DNA of 64,000 nucleotides. Origin: Rhabditoides inermis (Eukaryota > Nematoda > Chromadorea > Rhabditida > Rhabditidae). The notes beneath the pieces were generated by a model. It saw only the letters and a program-made list of their open reading frames with translations, had not been told where the DNA came from and did not search any database. This document shows positions 43,965-57,807 of this stretch, one piece after another (the first letter of the stretch is position 1; each line of letters begins with the position of its first letter). A program made the position numbers and the translations under genes. The DNA lies in assembly GCA_963966185.1 (NCBI GenBank), contig CAWZYM010000087.1, positions 1,522,501-1,586,500 on the forward strand. Direction: 5' to 3'.

Positions 43965-46900
43965 TGTTTTATCGACAATTTGAGTTGGGTAGATCAAATA
44001 CAACACTCACACCATATCGAGAGTGTAAATTGGAGTGCTCTCAACCGCATCCTAGCTTATTGGCTGCATTTTCCTTTTCCGTCACTCGTTCGACTCACTC
44101 ATCGGGCAAAACTCGCTTTTTTGAATTTTTTGATGTTTTATCGACAATTTGAGTTGGGTAGATCAAATACAACACTCACACCATATCGAGAGTGTAAATT
44201 GGAGTGCTCTCAACCGCATCCTAGCTTATTGGCTGCATTTTCCTTTTCCGTCACTCGTTCGACTCACTCATCGTGCAAAAGTCGTTTTTTTGAATTTTTT
44301 GATGTTTTATCGACAATTTGAGTTGGGTAGATCAAATACAACACTCACACCATATCGAGAGTGTGAATTAGAGTGCTCTCAACCGCATCCTAGCTTATTG
44401 GCTGCATTTTCCTTTTCCGTCACTCGTTCGACTCACTCATCGGGCGAAAGTCGCTTTTTTGAAATTTTTTGATGTTTTATCGACAATTTGAGTTGGGTAG
44501 ATCAAATACAACACTCACACCATATCGAGAGTGTGAATTAGAGTGCTCTCAACCGCATTCTAGCTTATTGGCTGCATTTTCCTTTTCCGCCACTCGTTCG
44601 ACTCACTCATCGGACAAAAGTCGCTTTTTTTGAAATTTTTGATGTTTTATCGACAATTTGAGTTGGGTAGATCAAATACAACACTCACACCATATCGAGA
44701 GTGTGAATTAGAGTGCTCTCAACCGCATCCTAGCTTATTGGCTGCATTTTCCTTTTCCGCCACTCGTTCGACTCACTCATCGGACAAAAGTCGCTTTTTT
44801 GAAATTTTTGATGTTTTATCGACAATTTGAGTTGGGTAGATCAAATACAACACTCACACCATATCGAGAGTGTGAATTAGAGTGCTCTCAACCGCATCCT
44901 AGCTTATTGGCTGCATTTTCCTTTTCCGCCACTCGTTCGACTCACTCATCGGACAAAAGTCGCTTTTTTGAATTTTTTGATGTTTTATCGACAATTTGAG
45001 TTGGGTAGATCAAATACAACACTCACACCATATCGAGAGTGTGAATTAGAGTGCTCTCAACCGCATCCTAGCTTATTGGCTGCATTTTCCTTTTCCGTCA
45101 CTCGTTCGACTCACTCATCGGGCGAAAGTCGCTTTTTTGAAATTTTTTGATGTTTTATCGACAATTTGAGTTGGGTAGATCAAATACAACACTCACACCA
45201 TATCGAGAGTGTGAATTAGAGTGCTCTCAACCGCATTCTAGCTTATTGGCTGCATTTTCCTTTTCCGCCACTCGTTCGACTCACTCATCGGACAAAAGTC
45301 GCTTTTTTGAAATTTTTGATGTTTTATCGACAATTTGAGTTGGGTAGATCAAATACAACACTCACACCATATCGAGAGTGTGAATTAGAGTGCTCTCAAC
45401 CGCATCCTAGCTTATTGGCTGCATTTTCCTTTTCCGCCACTCGTTCGACTCACTCATCGGACAAAAGTCGCTTTTTTGAAATTTTTGATGTTTTATCGAC
45501 AATTTGAGTTGGGTAGATCAAATACAACACTCACACCATATCGAGAGTGTGAATTAGAGTGCTCTCAACCGCATCCTAGCTTATTGGCTGCATTTTCCTT
45601 TTCCGCCACTCGTTCGACTCACTCATCGGACAAAAGTCGCTTTTTTGAATTTTTTGATGTTTTATCGACAATTTGAGTTGGGTAGATCAAATACAACACT
45701 CACACCATATCGAGAGTGTGAATTAGAGTGCTCTCAACCGCATCCTAGCTTATTGGCTGCATTTTCCTTTTCCGCCACTCGTTCGACTCACTCATCGGGC
45801 AAAAACCGTTTTTTTTTTGAATTTTTTGATGTTTTATCGACAATTTGAGTTGGGTAGATCAAATACAACACTCACACCATATCGAGAGTGTGAATTAGAG
45901 TGCTCTCAACCGCATCCTAGCTGATTGGCTGCATTTTCCTTTTCCGCCACTCGTTCGACTCACTCATCGGACAAAAGTCGCTTTTTTGAATTTTTTGATG
46001 TTTTATCGACAATTTGAGTTGGGTAGATCAAATACAACACTCACACCATATCGAGAGTGTGAATTAGAGTGCTCTCAACCGCATCCTAGCTTATTGGCTG
46101 CATTTTCCTTTTCCGCCACTCGTTCGACTCACTCATCGGGCAAAAACCGCTTTTTTTTTGAATTTTTTGATGTTTTATCGACAATTTGAGTTGGGTAGAT
46201 CAAATACAACACTCACACCATATCGAGAGTGTGAATTAGAGTGCTCTCAACCGCATCCTAGCTGATTGGCTGCATTTTCCTTTTCCGCCACTCGTTCGAC
46301 TCACTCATCGGACAAAAGTCGTTTTTTTGAAATTTTTGATGTTTTATCGACAATTTGAGTTGGGTAGATCAAATACAACACTCACACCATATCGAGAGTG
46401 TGAATTAGAGTGCTCTCAACCGCATCCTAGCTTATTGGCTGCATTTTCCTTTTCCGCCACTCGTTCGATTCACTCATCGGACGAAAGTCGCTTTTTTGAA
46501 ATTTTTGATGTTTTATCGACAATTTGAGTTGGGTAGATCAAATACAACGCTCACACCATATCGAGAGTGTAAATTGGAGTGCTCTCAACCGCATCCTAGC
46601 TTATTGGCTGCATTTTCCTTTTCCGTCACTCGTTCGACTCACTCATCGGGCAAAAGTCGTTTTTTTTTTAAATTTTTTTGATGTTTTATCGACAATTTGA
46701 GTTGGGTAGATCAAATACAACACTCACACCATATCGAGAGTGTAAATTAGAGTGCTCTCAACCGCATTCTAGCTTATTGGCTGCATTTTCCTTTTCCGCC
46801 ACTCGTTCGACTCACTCATCGGACAAAAGTCGCTTTTTTGAAATTTTTGATGTTTTATCGACAATTTGAGTTGGGTAGATCAAATACAACACTCACACCA

Positions 46901-47270
46901 TATCGAGAGTGTGAATTAGAGTGCTCTCAACCGCATCCTAGCTTATTGGCTGCATTTTCCTTTTCCGCCACTCGTTCGACTCACTCATCGGACAAAAGTC
47001 GCTTTTTTGAATTTTTTGATGTTTTATCGACAATTTGAGTTGGGTAGATCAAATACAACACTCACACCATATCGAGAGTGTGAATTAGAGTGCTCTCAAC
47101 CGCATCCTAGCTGATTGGCTGCATTTTCCTTTTCCGCCACTCGTTCGACTCACTCATCGGACAAAAGTCGCTTTTTTGAAATTTTTGATGTTTTATCGAC
47201 AATTTGAGTTGGGTAGATCAAATACAACACTCACACCATATCGAGAGTGTGAATTAGAGTGCTCTCAACC
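43965..47270 (+). repeat. 169-bp satellite array, about 19.5 copies (unit 2)
   Basis: 3306 bp, the same order of monomer variants as in unit 1, including the GCTCACACC variant at 46549 (36861 in unit 1). So the array was copied as a block and has hardly changed since. Confidence 0.97.
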
Positions 47271-47786
47271 TTTTAGACCGTGTTTGTTCTGTTTTTTCAA
47301 GGATTATGCGGGTTGACTTTGGCTAAGATTGGTGCGCATCTACTTTTTATTCTACTACACGGTGATAGTTGATCTCACACGTTTCACATTTACATCATCG
47401 GGCCATGAAAGTATGTCTTCCGTTTGCCGACTTTTTGCTATCAATCTGCTTCTATTGATCTGTGAATGCTTTTGTGCTTAACGCTTTGAGACGGCGCTTT
47501 TCTTGTTATCGATTCAACGGAATTCACTCCAGTTTTGAATAGTGAGAGCAATTACCAATTATCGATTAACACGTGACAAGAGAACAGCGCCACAGTACGG
47601 TTGCGGCTTTGTCTGCGCGGTCTCGTTGTCTGCTAATATAGCGCTGCCCATTCTCGATCGACCTCACTCATAACAGTCATAACACTGAAAATATGTCGCA
47701 TCGGCACGTTCATCGGCACGTTCTTTCTCACCCGCCTGCGCTGTCATTTCTGTCATTTGACAAAGCGGCCTTCAGACTAGCTGGTT

Positions 47787-47832
<46 letters not shown>

Positions 47833-47842
47833 GCATTCGCTC

Positions 47843-47884
<42 letters not shown>

Positions 47885-47967
47885 TCATTGCAGGCATACA
47901 TGCATTGCTTTGTAACCATATGCCACGATTTAAGAACCTGTGCGAATAAGGTTGTGCTGCTTTTCAG

Positions 47968-50435
47968 ATGTTGTCGGCGGCGGCGGCATCTCAAGCCGCG
48001 CTGAACAAGAACAAGCACCTCGCGCGTCTGTCCACTACATCTTCCACGGGCACACCGACAGCCACAAGTACATCATCGCGTTCACCCCCGCCGCCTCCGA
48101 AACCTGCTACGTGAGTGATGATGTTCTTTTTCGATCACGATATTCCTCGATATGTTAACGTGACTTTTTCAGCACGCTGTTCAAGGTATATATGGTGGTC
48201 GGCTACAGTATGCAGTCTAGTATGATGCCTTCCCTGTATGCGAACCTGTTCAAGGTTGGTTTATTTGTTTTCAGTTTTTCTGTAATTGTGCTTTTTAGGT
48301 CGCTCATGGTGAACATCCCCAATGGCCCAGCGGCAACTTCTTCAAGAAACACAACCTGCACACTCAGGCGCGAAAAGTGTACTTGTCGGAAATTGGTATG
48401 TGGGTGTGATCAAATAGATGTTTTATCTGAAATCGAGTCTGGCCGTCATGTCGCATTTTATTGTGAAGAAAATGACAGTGCACGGAATGATATGTTTTCT
48501 TCATTTCAGTGAAAGTCGCAAAAGAGAGGCGTTTCGAGGGAGTCGACTCCATCATGATCCCGGTACTCGACGAGTGGGATCGCCGCGCCAATGACAAAGT
48601 ACGTTGTTCAGTTACATAGCTGCGTTTGAAAATTTTGTACTTTATGGTTAGTAGCATCCTCTTTTCAGAGATCTTCTGAGGCAGTGATAGACGATATTTC
48701 GACGGCACTGTCGGCTGCGGAATGTAAGTGTTTTCTCAAAATTTGCAGTTGTATCTTCGACACTTTTTGATAAGTCCGCATCGACTGTCTTTTATCTACA
48801 TTGCAGCCAGCAGTGTGAAGTGGTGTTTCCTTCCGACGCGCCTGGCTGCCACGCAACCAGACAGTGTTGCCCGATCGAGTGAGCTGGCATCGTACGCGGT
48901 GGGTCTCCTCGACCCGGAGAAGTCCGCCCATGTGGTCTGTGCGCTTCACGCCATTAGCGAGACTGGGTGAGTCATACTCTACTTTGTTTTGTTCGAGTAC
49001 TACTTTCTAGATAGAAATCAATTGTTCATTTAGTTCTTTTTGATGGATATGAAACCATGATTCATGTGTCTGACTATGTATACGACTTTGAGTTTAATTG
49101 ATGCTAGTTGCTTTTCAGAGCGTGCGCTGCAGCCGCCTTGACGCTCGCGGATGAGGGGTTCACCGAGGCGCGCCTCATTGTCAAGGCGGTCGAGCACGTA
49201 CCGGCAGCTCCCGAGCCAACACATGAAGCGAAGAGCGCCAGGTGTGGTTTATATTCATTGTCGTTTATGATTCTATCGTTCATCTCACGTATTGTAGGCT
49301 GATCTACGACTTCATCGAAACAGTGCGTTCTTCTACCGGAATCCCGAGTATCGCCAAGTTCCACCAGATTCTCGCAGAGGCAGAGCACAATATCGTGAGT
49401 TTTTTTGGTTTGTTTATCGGTTTGTTGTTATATATAAGTTATAATGAGCATAGTATGGTATTTTGTTTTGCAATTGGATATAGACTTTTAAAAAAAGATG
49501 GTAGTTTGTAAAATATCTGTATATCGATACTGTGGCGTTTTTGGTTGTGCAATGCGGTTGCAGATCACTCTGGCTCACGTGCTGGCAGCCGGCTTCAAGA
49601 TCTTCGACGGATCAGACTTCTCGAACGATCGAGCCGAGTGGCTGAAGTGGTGCGCACTGGTCATCGCCTGTCAAACGGAACTGCAGCCTTCTTCCGATCC
49701 GGTCATGCAGGTGGGAAACTATGTGCTATCGGTCATATTTCCAGAGTAGCTTTCTGATTGTTTTCCGCGTTTATTTTGACACTGAATCTGACTCTTTTCT
49801 CACACCTTTTTTGTTGCGTGCATGACGTGTATATGGTGGTAGTGCATAACGATGTGGAATTGAGGCGCTGCACTCGTCGACCAAGGAGCTGCCCGCCATT
49901 CCTCTTCTGTCTGCCGCCAGCCTCCTCAACTACGTGTCGCACGTGCGATCCCTGATGCAGTCGCTGTCTCCTGTGCGCGGTACGTTTACACATGTTTTTT
50001 TTTCTTGGAGTGTCACGAAGATTCTCGATTTCTTGCCTGCTTGTCAAATGGAGGTTTCTAGCGATGTCGTTCACGAGCACACTCGCTGAGTGGATGAAAG
50101 CCGAGTCGACTACGTGGGCGCGCATTGTGGCAGGAGACGCGAACTCGTCGCAAGCCGCTGCCACGGCCACCAAGACGAAGATCCGACAGCTCAGGTCACT
50201 CATCCCGACGGGAAGTGTGAATGAGGTGGGTATGTCTTTGTGTCTGTCTCCAACTGTCCATATTCCTACATGAGGATATTGTTATTGTAATGTTCAGATG
50301 CGCGAGGTCTGCGTAGTTGCGTTGGCGCTTGTCGATGTGGCTTCCGGGGCGTGCACGGATGTGATGGAGCTGTGGCAGGCCAAAGGGCTGAACGGCAACT
50401 ACCTCGCATATATGTGGGGTGAGATTACTGACTGA
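47968..50435 (+). CDS. Gene A, copy 3: unknown protein, full 469 aa
   Basis: Exons are those of copy 1 shifted by 19380 (47968-48110 to 50298-50435). Codon 245 is GAA (49225-49227), so the frame runs to 469 residues: this is the intact copy. Other coding differences seen from copy 1 are ACA for GCA in exon 1 (about 48057) and TCA for GCA in exon 9 (about 49612). The product is largely helical with an Ala/Ser/Pro-rich N-terminus and no signal peptide or membrane segment, so probably intracellular. I recognise no family. A helical, multi-repeat scaffold is one possibility, not supported by any motif I can name. Confidence 0.75.
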
Positions 50436-50861
50436 ATTCTGATTGTATTGTTTTGGGTAATTTGAAGCCATTTTGGTTTACAATCTTGTTGTTGAAAAAC
50501 AATCAGAGACGACTTTCATTCTAACTCACATCTAACGCTTTCGTTCGGAGGACATGAGTTTTGGGTCAATAATATAAATGTACATCCCGTGAGCATCCCG
50601 TGAGCACGTACCCCTATGACTCTTTTGTTCGTTTTGTTTCTCTTTAGTTCCTGTATTCGTAGTATCAGTTGTGTATTACTGTCAGAATTGTTCTCCTAGA
50701 ATTTGTTTTGCTGCAGAGCATATTCAGAATATACTAGATAAGATTTATTGTTTGGTTGATTGAATAAACTTAGTTTCGAACGTGACTTGGTCTATTGTAC
50801 ACATTTGCTTAGGGCGAGTGTTGCCTCCGTCGGCGCTTCTTCTCCCTCGTACCCCAGATGG

Positions 50862-53800
50862 ATGCGGCACCTATCCTCGATGCCTTATCAGGTGGCTCTA
50901 TGTGACTGATTATGTGGATTATCGGGGATAACTTTCAAGGACGACTGGCTGCCGGAAGCCACTTTGGCGAAGGCGATCTGTTCCGCGCCCCATGAGCTGT
51001 TCTCGAAGAGCGATCTCTTGTGTGTGATGCGCAAGGTGTACGCTGGCGTGGTGCTACTCCGCAGCGGGGAGCGTGTCGTCGAAAGGTCTGCTGCGAAACA
51101 TGAAAAAAGATTAATGGTTGAAAAATGAAAGGTCTGCGCCAACGAACTCAATCTCTCTTCTCTATTGAGCATCTTTAAGATGGAAACGGAATGTTTGGCA
51201 ATTTGAAAATGTACGCAAAACACATTTTGTTTTTTGCGAGATTTTTGTAAACACTCCGTTTGCATCTCGAAGATAGCTTTGCTCGTTTGACATTTGTTGC
51301 TGCAGAACTCTGTCGTCGTTTGTGGACGCGGGGCGGAGTGCGCTGGAGAGGAAGGGTGGAATCCAAGGCTATCCTGATCTATCAACTCCAAATTCCAAGG
51401 TAATGTGGTTTCTGTGTCAGGTGTATGCAAAACTCGATACGTTCAGCTGTACGTGTTCAACTGCCAGCATGCGGTGGTGGTGGATAAGGAGGTGCGAGTG
51501 GTGGCTTCTCCCCCGTGGACGCCGCCTACTCTCTCGTCGGAGGAGCAGTGGCACGTCGACCATCCCACACACCGCCTGTCCGCGCTGCACGAGGGTGCTC
51601 GTGTGTTCTTTCTCTACAAGAAAAAGTGGAACGCTGGTCTGCTGGTCGCGTCGTGAGTTCTGCTAGAATCGACGACCACTCCCCTCATCACACATACCAA
51701 TCGTTCAGCTACCCTGGCACGGGCGTCTTCACCGTGTTCGATGTGGAGCGGGCGAGGGTGAGTGCGGTTCGCAGCGACCGAGTCGTGCTGCTCTCCGATT
51801 TGCAGGTGAGCAGTGGCTCCGCGTTGGCTTTCCCACGAGTTTACTAGGTAGGAGCGGCGCTCGAGTACAAGGTCGACGATCGGTGGGAGCACGGCACTCT
51901 GACGGCGCTGCCGGGCAGGGATGCGTGGAAGGAAGGCCTGGTCGAGGTGCGCGGCGATCGAACGAGCCAGAAAAGGTGAGCGAGACGAAGGGACGAGGGG
52001 AGTGAGATGGAGAAGGAGAGAAGGAGTGGGATGGAGAAGGGGATAGGGGGGGGGGGGTGAGATTGAGAAGGAGAGAAGGAGGGGGATGGAAAAGGGGAGA
52101 GGGGGGGTGAGATTGAGAAGGAGAGAAGGAGGGGGATGGAAAAGGGGAGAGGGGGGGGTGAGATTGAGAAGGAGAGAAGGAGGGGGATGGAAAAGGGGAG
52201 AGGGGGGGGGGGGTGAGATTGAGAAGGAGAGAAGGAGGGGGATGGAGAAGGGGAGAGGGGGGTGAGATTGAGAATGAGAGAAGGAGGGGGATGGAAAAGG
52301 GGAGAGGGGGGGGTGAGATTGAGAAGGAGAGAAGGAGGGGGATGGAGAAGGGGAGATGGAGGGGTGAGATTGAGAAGGAGAGAAGGAGGGGGATGGAGAA
52401 GGGGAGAGAGGGGGGGTGAGATTGAGAAGGAGAGAAGGAGGGGGATGGAAAAGGGGAGAGGGGGGGGGGTGAGATTGAGAAGGAGAGAGGAGGGGGATGG
52501 AGAAGGGGAGAGGGGGGGGGGGGTGAGATTGAGAAGGAGAGAAGGAGGGGGATGGAGAAGGGGAGAGGGGGGGGGGTGAGATTGAGAAGGAGAGAAGGAG
52601 GGGGATGGAGAAGGGGAGAGGGAGGGGTGAGATTGAGAAGGAGAGAAGGAGGGGGATGGAGAAGGGGAGAGAGGGGGGGGGGGTGAGATTGAGAAGGAGA
52701 GAAGGAGGGGGATGGAGAAGAGGAGAGGGAGGGGTGAGATTGAGAAGGAGAGAAGGAGGGGGATGGAGAAGGGGAGAGGGGGGGGGGTGAGATTGAGAAG
52801 GAGAGAAGGAGGGGGATGGAAAAGGGGAGAGGGGGGGGGTGAGATTGAGAAGGAGAGAAGGAGGGGGATGGAAAAGGGGAGAGGGGGGGGGTGAGATTGA
52901 GAAGGAGAGAAGGAGGGGGATGGAGAAGGGGAGAGAGGGGGGGGTGAGATTGAGAAGGAGAGAAGGAGGGGGATGGAGAAGGGGAGAGGGAGGGGTGAGA
53001 TTGAGAAGGAGAGAAGGAGGGGGATGGAGAAGGGGAGAGAGGGGGGGGGGGTGAGATTGAGAAGGAGAGAAGGAGGGGGATGGAGAAGGGGAGAGGGAGG
53101 GGTGAGATTGAGAAGGAGAGAAGGAGGGGGATGGAGAAGGGGAGAGGGAGGGGTGAGATTGAGAAGGAGAGAAGGAGGGGGATGGAGAAGGGGAGGGGGG
53201 GGGGGTGAGATTGAGAAGGAGAGAAGGAGTGGGATGGAGAAGGGGAGAGGGAGGGGTGAGATTGAGAAGGAGAGAAGGAGGGGGATGGAGAAGGGGAGAG
53301 GTAGGGGTGAGATTGAGAAGGAGAGAAGGAGGGGGATGGAGAAGGGGAGAGGGGGTGAGATTGAGAAGGAGGGGGATGGAGAAGGGGGGGGGGGGGGGGT
53401 GAGATTGAGAAGGAGAGAAGGAGTGGGATGGAGAAGGGGAGAGGGAGGGGTGAGATTGAGAAGGAGAGAAGGAGGGGGATGGAGAAGGGGAGAGGTAGGG
53501 GTGAGATTGAGAAGGAGAGAAGGAGGGGGATGGAGAAGGGGAGAGGGGGGTGAGATTGAGAAGGAGGGGGATGGAAAAGGGGAGAGAGGGGGTGAGATTG
53601 AGAAGGAGGGGATGGAGAAGGGGAGACTGGAGGGGAGATAGAGACGGAGGGAACAGGAGAGATGGGGAAAGACGTGGTGTGAGATGGAAAAAGAGAGACT
53701 AGATAGATAGATTTATTACCGATAACATGAGAAAATCGACATAGCAACAAAAAGTGAAAACATGGAAAACGGCAGATATGGATGGGGTTGAATATAAATA

Positions 53801-56800
53801 AGGAATAATAACATAATATTATACGAAACAAGAAAATATGGTCTCTATAGGTTGCGCAATTTGCTAGGTGGCATAATATCTAATGTAGAGAGTTGTGATT
53901 TGAAGACGGAAGGGTCGTTGACGGAAACTAAGTCATGAGGAAGGGAGTTCCAAATTACGAAGGTTCTGCTTAAAAAAGTGCTAGTACGGCCTGTGTGATC
54001 GAATGAGGGAACAATCCTAAATTCATGAGAGCCGCGAGTACGAGTTGGAATAATTGCGAAAAGCCCATGATAGTCTAAAGTCGTTTTTGAGTGAATAACT
54101 TTGTGTATGTAAGTGACGTCATTTAAGAATCGCCTATTTTCAAGAGATTGAAGATTAAAAAATTGAAGGCGTTCGGGGTATGATAAGTTGCGTCCGATAC
54201 GCTGACACACACGTCGAGTATAATAGCGTTGTATGCTTTCGATTAGGTTTACAGAAGCAACGTCAGTAGGGTTCCAGAGCTCGGTACAATATTCTAGTTT
54301 ACAGCGAAAGTAGGTAGTGTACGCAGTAATCAGAAGAGTGGGGCTTCGTGTTTTGTATGTGCGAAGGAAATCATTTATAGAATAGAGAGTTTGCTGAACA
54401 ATTTGTTTTAGATGATCACGGAACAACAAGTTATTATTCACTAGAATACCAAGATCTTTGGCAGCATCTATTGGTTTGAGAACGCAGCCGTGAGCTGTAT
54501 AAGTGTGCCTTGGATTCCGCTTGCCTATATGCAATATTTGTGTTTTCTCAGTGGATATCTGAAGACCCCAAGTGGCTGACCAAGCTGCGACTGTGTCGAT
54601 AGCTTTTTGAAAGGTAGTTGCAGCAGTAGTGCTGGTATAATTGAAATGATAGGAAATTTTCAGATCATCAGCGTAAAGCGCATGATAAACATCTTTTGGA
54701 AGGTTATCTGGAATGTTATCAATGAAAATGTTGAACAACAGGGGACCAAGACATGAGCCTTGTGGAACGCCACAATTAACGACACGCGGTGAAGAACGCC
54801 TTGAGCCGATCATGATAGACTGCTTGCGATTTTTGAGAAATTCGATTATCCAGCCAAGCGCGTTTCCGCGAATACCGATAGCGTCAAGTTTCTTAAAAAG
54901 AAGATCGTGATTTATAGTGTCAAATGCTTTCTTAAAATCAAAGTAAATACAATCGATAACAAAATCGGATGAAGTATGCTTGCACCAGTTCATATGACAT
55001 TCAATCAGTTGCGCATTAGTAGATCGATTTTTGCGGAAACCAAATTGTTTTTCCGAGAGTAAGCTATGCTGTTCTAAATATTTTGTGATCTGCTGAACAC
55101 AGATTCTTTCCATTACTTTGGAAATGCTACAAGTGAGAGAAATCGGCCTGTAGTTTGAAACAGATTCACGTGCGCCTTTTTTGAATAATGGTTTTACCCA
55201 AGCTTCTTTCCAAATAGATGGGATTTTTCTGACAGACATGGACATTGCAAAAAGAATCGTCAATGGAACGGAAATGGAATTAACTGTTTGTTTTAGAAAC
55301 ACATTATTTATGCCGTCTGGAGAAGTGTTATATTTAGAATCAAGTTTGGAAATAGTTTTATGAACTCCAAGGAAAGTAATATCGATCATGTCAAGTGAAT
55401 GCGTGAGTTTAGGCAAGTCAGTACCAGGTGGTGCATCGATATTGCGATATACCGAATCAAAATAGTCAGCAAAGATTTCGCATTTATCGAGCGTGTTGTG
55501 AATGAATTCGCCATCTTGGCAAACTGCGCCGATGCCACCGTCGGGATGCATTTTATTTCGAACATCGCGATAGAAAGCTGATTTATTACCATTCAAGATT
55601 AGTTTACGCGGGGCGGACACTTACCCCCCAGCCCCGATCTCTACCGTTTTGGTACCGAAGGTGGGCATCGGAATTCCAAACAGAACTGCGTCGGCCAAAA
55701 TTGCCTACGGGCATTCTCCGGCCGGAAATCCGGCTTTGAAATTTCGCGTTTCGCGTAACCTCTTCTTACGACCAATTCACCACAGCCAGCGTGGCCGAAT
55801 GGCTAGCGAGCTTGTCTAGTAAACTGGTGGCGCGGGTTCGATTCCCGCTGTTTTTTAATCGCCGCACATGTTTTTTTACAAGTGGGTATGATAAAATCAC
55901 TGTTGAACAACAACTTTTTTTTTGATTTCTGTGGTCTGGAACATGAAGAGACAGTATCGAATTGACTTATGTCGATTTTTGAAATTGATATCTATCGATA
56001 TCAATACTAATCACAAAAATCAATCTATTATCGCGATAGCTGGCACATTTCTGTGAAACATTCTCACCTTCGAGAATCATCAAATAAAGGCCAAAAAAAA
56101 TGCAGCGGGAATCGAACCCGCGCCACCAGTTTACTAGACAAGCTCGCTAGCCATTCGGCCACGCTGGCTGTGGTGAATTGGTCGTAAGAAGAGGTTACGC
56201 GAAACGCGAAATTTCAAAGCCGGATTTCCGGCCGGAGAATGCCCGTAGGCAATTTTGGCCGACGCAGTTCTGTTTGGAATTCCGATGCCCACCTTCGGTA
56301 CCAAAACGGTAGAGATCGGGGCTGGGGGGTAAGTGTCCGCCCCGCGTTAGACTCTCGCTTGCAATTCCAAGAAGTTATTGCTTTACGTAGGCGACGCTGT
56401 GATCTATCAGATTCAATGGAGTGAGGTCTTGTTTTAGAAAGTTTAATTGCCTGTCGCTTCAGCTTTTGTAGATAACGAGGTAATAAGCGGGGGCGATTGA
56501 TAGCCGGAGCGACAAGCGGAATATTTGAATCAATAATGCCATTTATGATTTCGTAAAACTTAGATGCAGCTTGCTCTACCGTCTTTCCAATAAAAACTTG
56601 TGTCCATCGAATAGAATCTATAGCATTGTTAATAACATCCCAATTTGCTTTTTTGAAATTTCTCATGAAATGAGGTTTTTGGTGTTCGGGAGTGTCTTCG
56701 ATGCGCAATACAAATTCAACGGGTAGGTGATCGCATGTGCTGAAACGATCATAGACGCGCGTACTAGTTACAAGAGAGGAATTGTCGACCAGGATTATAT

Positions 56801-57365
56801 CAAGAGTGTTTGATTTTATGCCAGTTCGTTTGACCATAGTTGGCTTATTAACTGTTTGACACATCGAATGCAAGCAAGCGAAATCCAAGAGCGATTTGTC
56901 AAATGAGTCAAATGCACGGCTGCATTTCCAATCAATTGAGGGCGCATTGAAATCGCCTAACACAACATGTGATCTATTTTCTGAATCAACAAGTGAATCT
57001 AGTTCAGAGATGAGCTGGAACCCTGTTCTTTTTATTTCGGGAGTGGAACCGGGAGTACGGTAGCAAGCAATGAAACGTATTGGTCTGTCTATGAGCAAAT
57101 GATTGGAAGGGAAAATGTCGAATGAGAGAATTTCGGAGAGATTATTGATAGATATTGATCTAATGAGCTTGATATTGATCTAATGAGCTGAAATGTTTGA
57201 TTGATACAACGCCATTACACCACCTGCATGAGTTAGCCTATCGGAACGCAGTATTTTCTTTAAAAAGTACTTGCGTAAACAAATGAACTTTGTCTTGTCC
57301 CAATGCAGCAAAATCACATGCATAAAGCGTTTACAAATACTAACACAAACCTGCGCCTCTCTCTT

Positions 57366-57417
<52 letters not shown>

Positions 57418-57760
57418 CTCTCTCTCTGTCTTCTCTCTCTCTCTCTCTAATATGGACGTATGGCGTTATTCATTTGTATTGTTATATTTCATCGGTTAAT
57501 GTCCACTGTCCGTTATGCGCAGGTTTGTGTTAGTATTTGTAAACGCTTTATGCATGTGCTTTTGCTGCATTGGGACAAGACAAAGTTCATTTGTTTACGC
57601 AAGTACTTTTTAAAGAAAATATATGTCCTTTTGTTAAATTTCATAGAAATTTTGAATATGTGCTGAATTATGACTATTCATATGGATTTTATCAAAAACT
57701 ACTATCTCTCACTCACTCTGTTCTCTCCTTCTCTTCGGCCCTTCTCTCTCTTTCACTGTT

Positions 57761-57807
<47 letters not shown>

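Larger units (their letters stand above)
37584..47270 (+). repeat. Unit 2 of the 9.7-kb triplication
   Basis: 9687 bp, differing from unit 1 mainly in lengths of CT, G and T runs and a few substitutions. Same start and same end inside a satellite monomer. Confidence 0.95.
53700..57357 (-). mobile_element. CR1/Jockey-type LINE ORF2, interrupted (unit 3)
   Basis: Endonuclease part 57357-56347: RSDRLTHAGGVMALY, then VVLGDFNAPSIDW (GDFN), SNTLDIILVD and DHLPVEF, the usual APE-type motifs, with a small duplication/stop at about 57165-57185. Reverse transcriptase part 55606-53845: YFDFKKAFDTINHDLL, GVPQGSCLGPLLF and LYADDLKI, with all catalytic aspartates. Between them sits a 740-bp TIR element; outside that insert the frames agree. 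The 3' end is AATAAA followed by (TCTA)n at 53700-53720, typical of elements that end in short tandem repeats. The N-terminal endonuclease region runs into an inverted repeat. Confidence 0.85.

Noticed and set aside
51729..53831. 700-codon Pro/Ser/Phe-rich frame on the minus strand
   Set aside because: It is the antisense translation of the 54-bp minisatellite, with no domain and no splice support.
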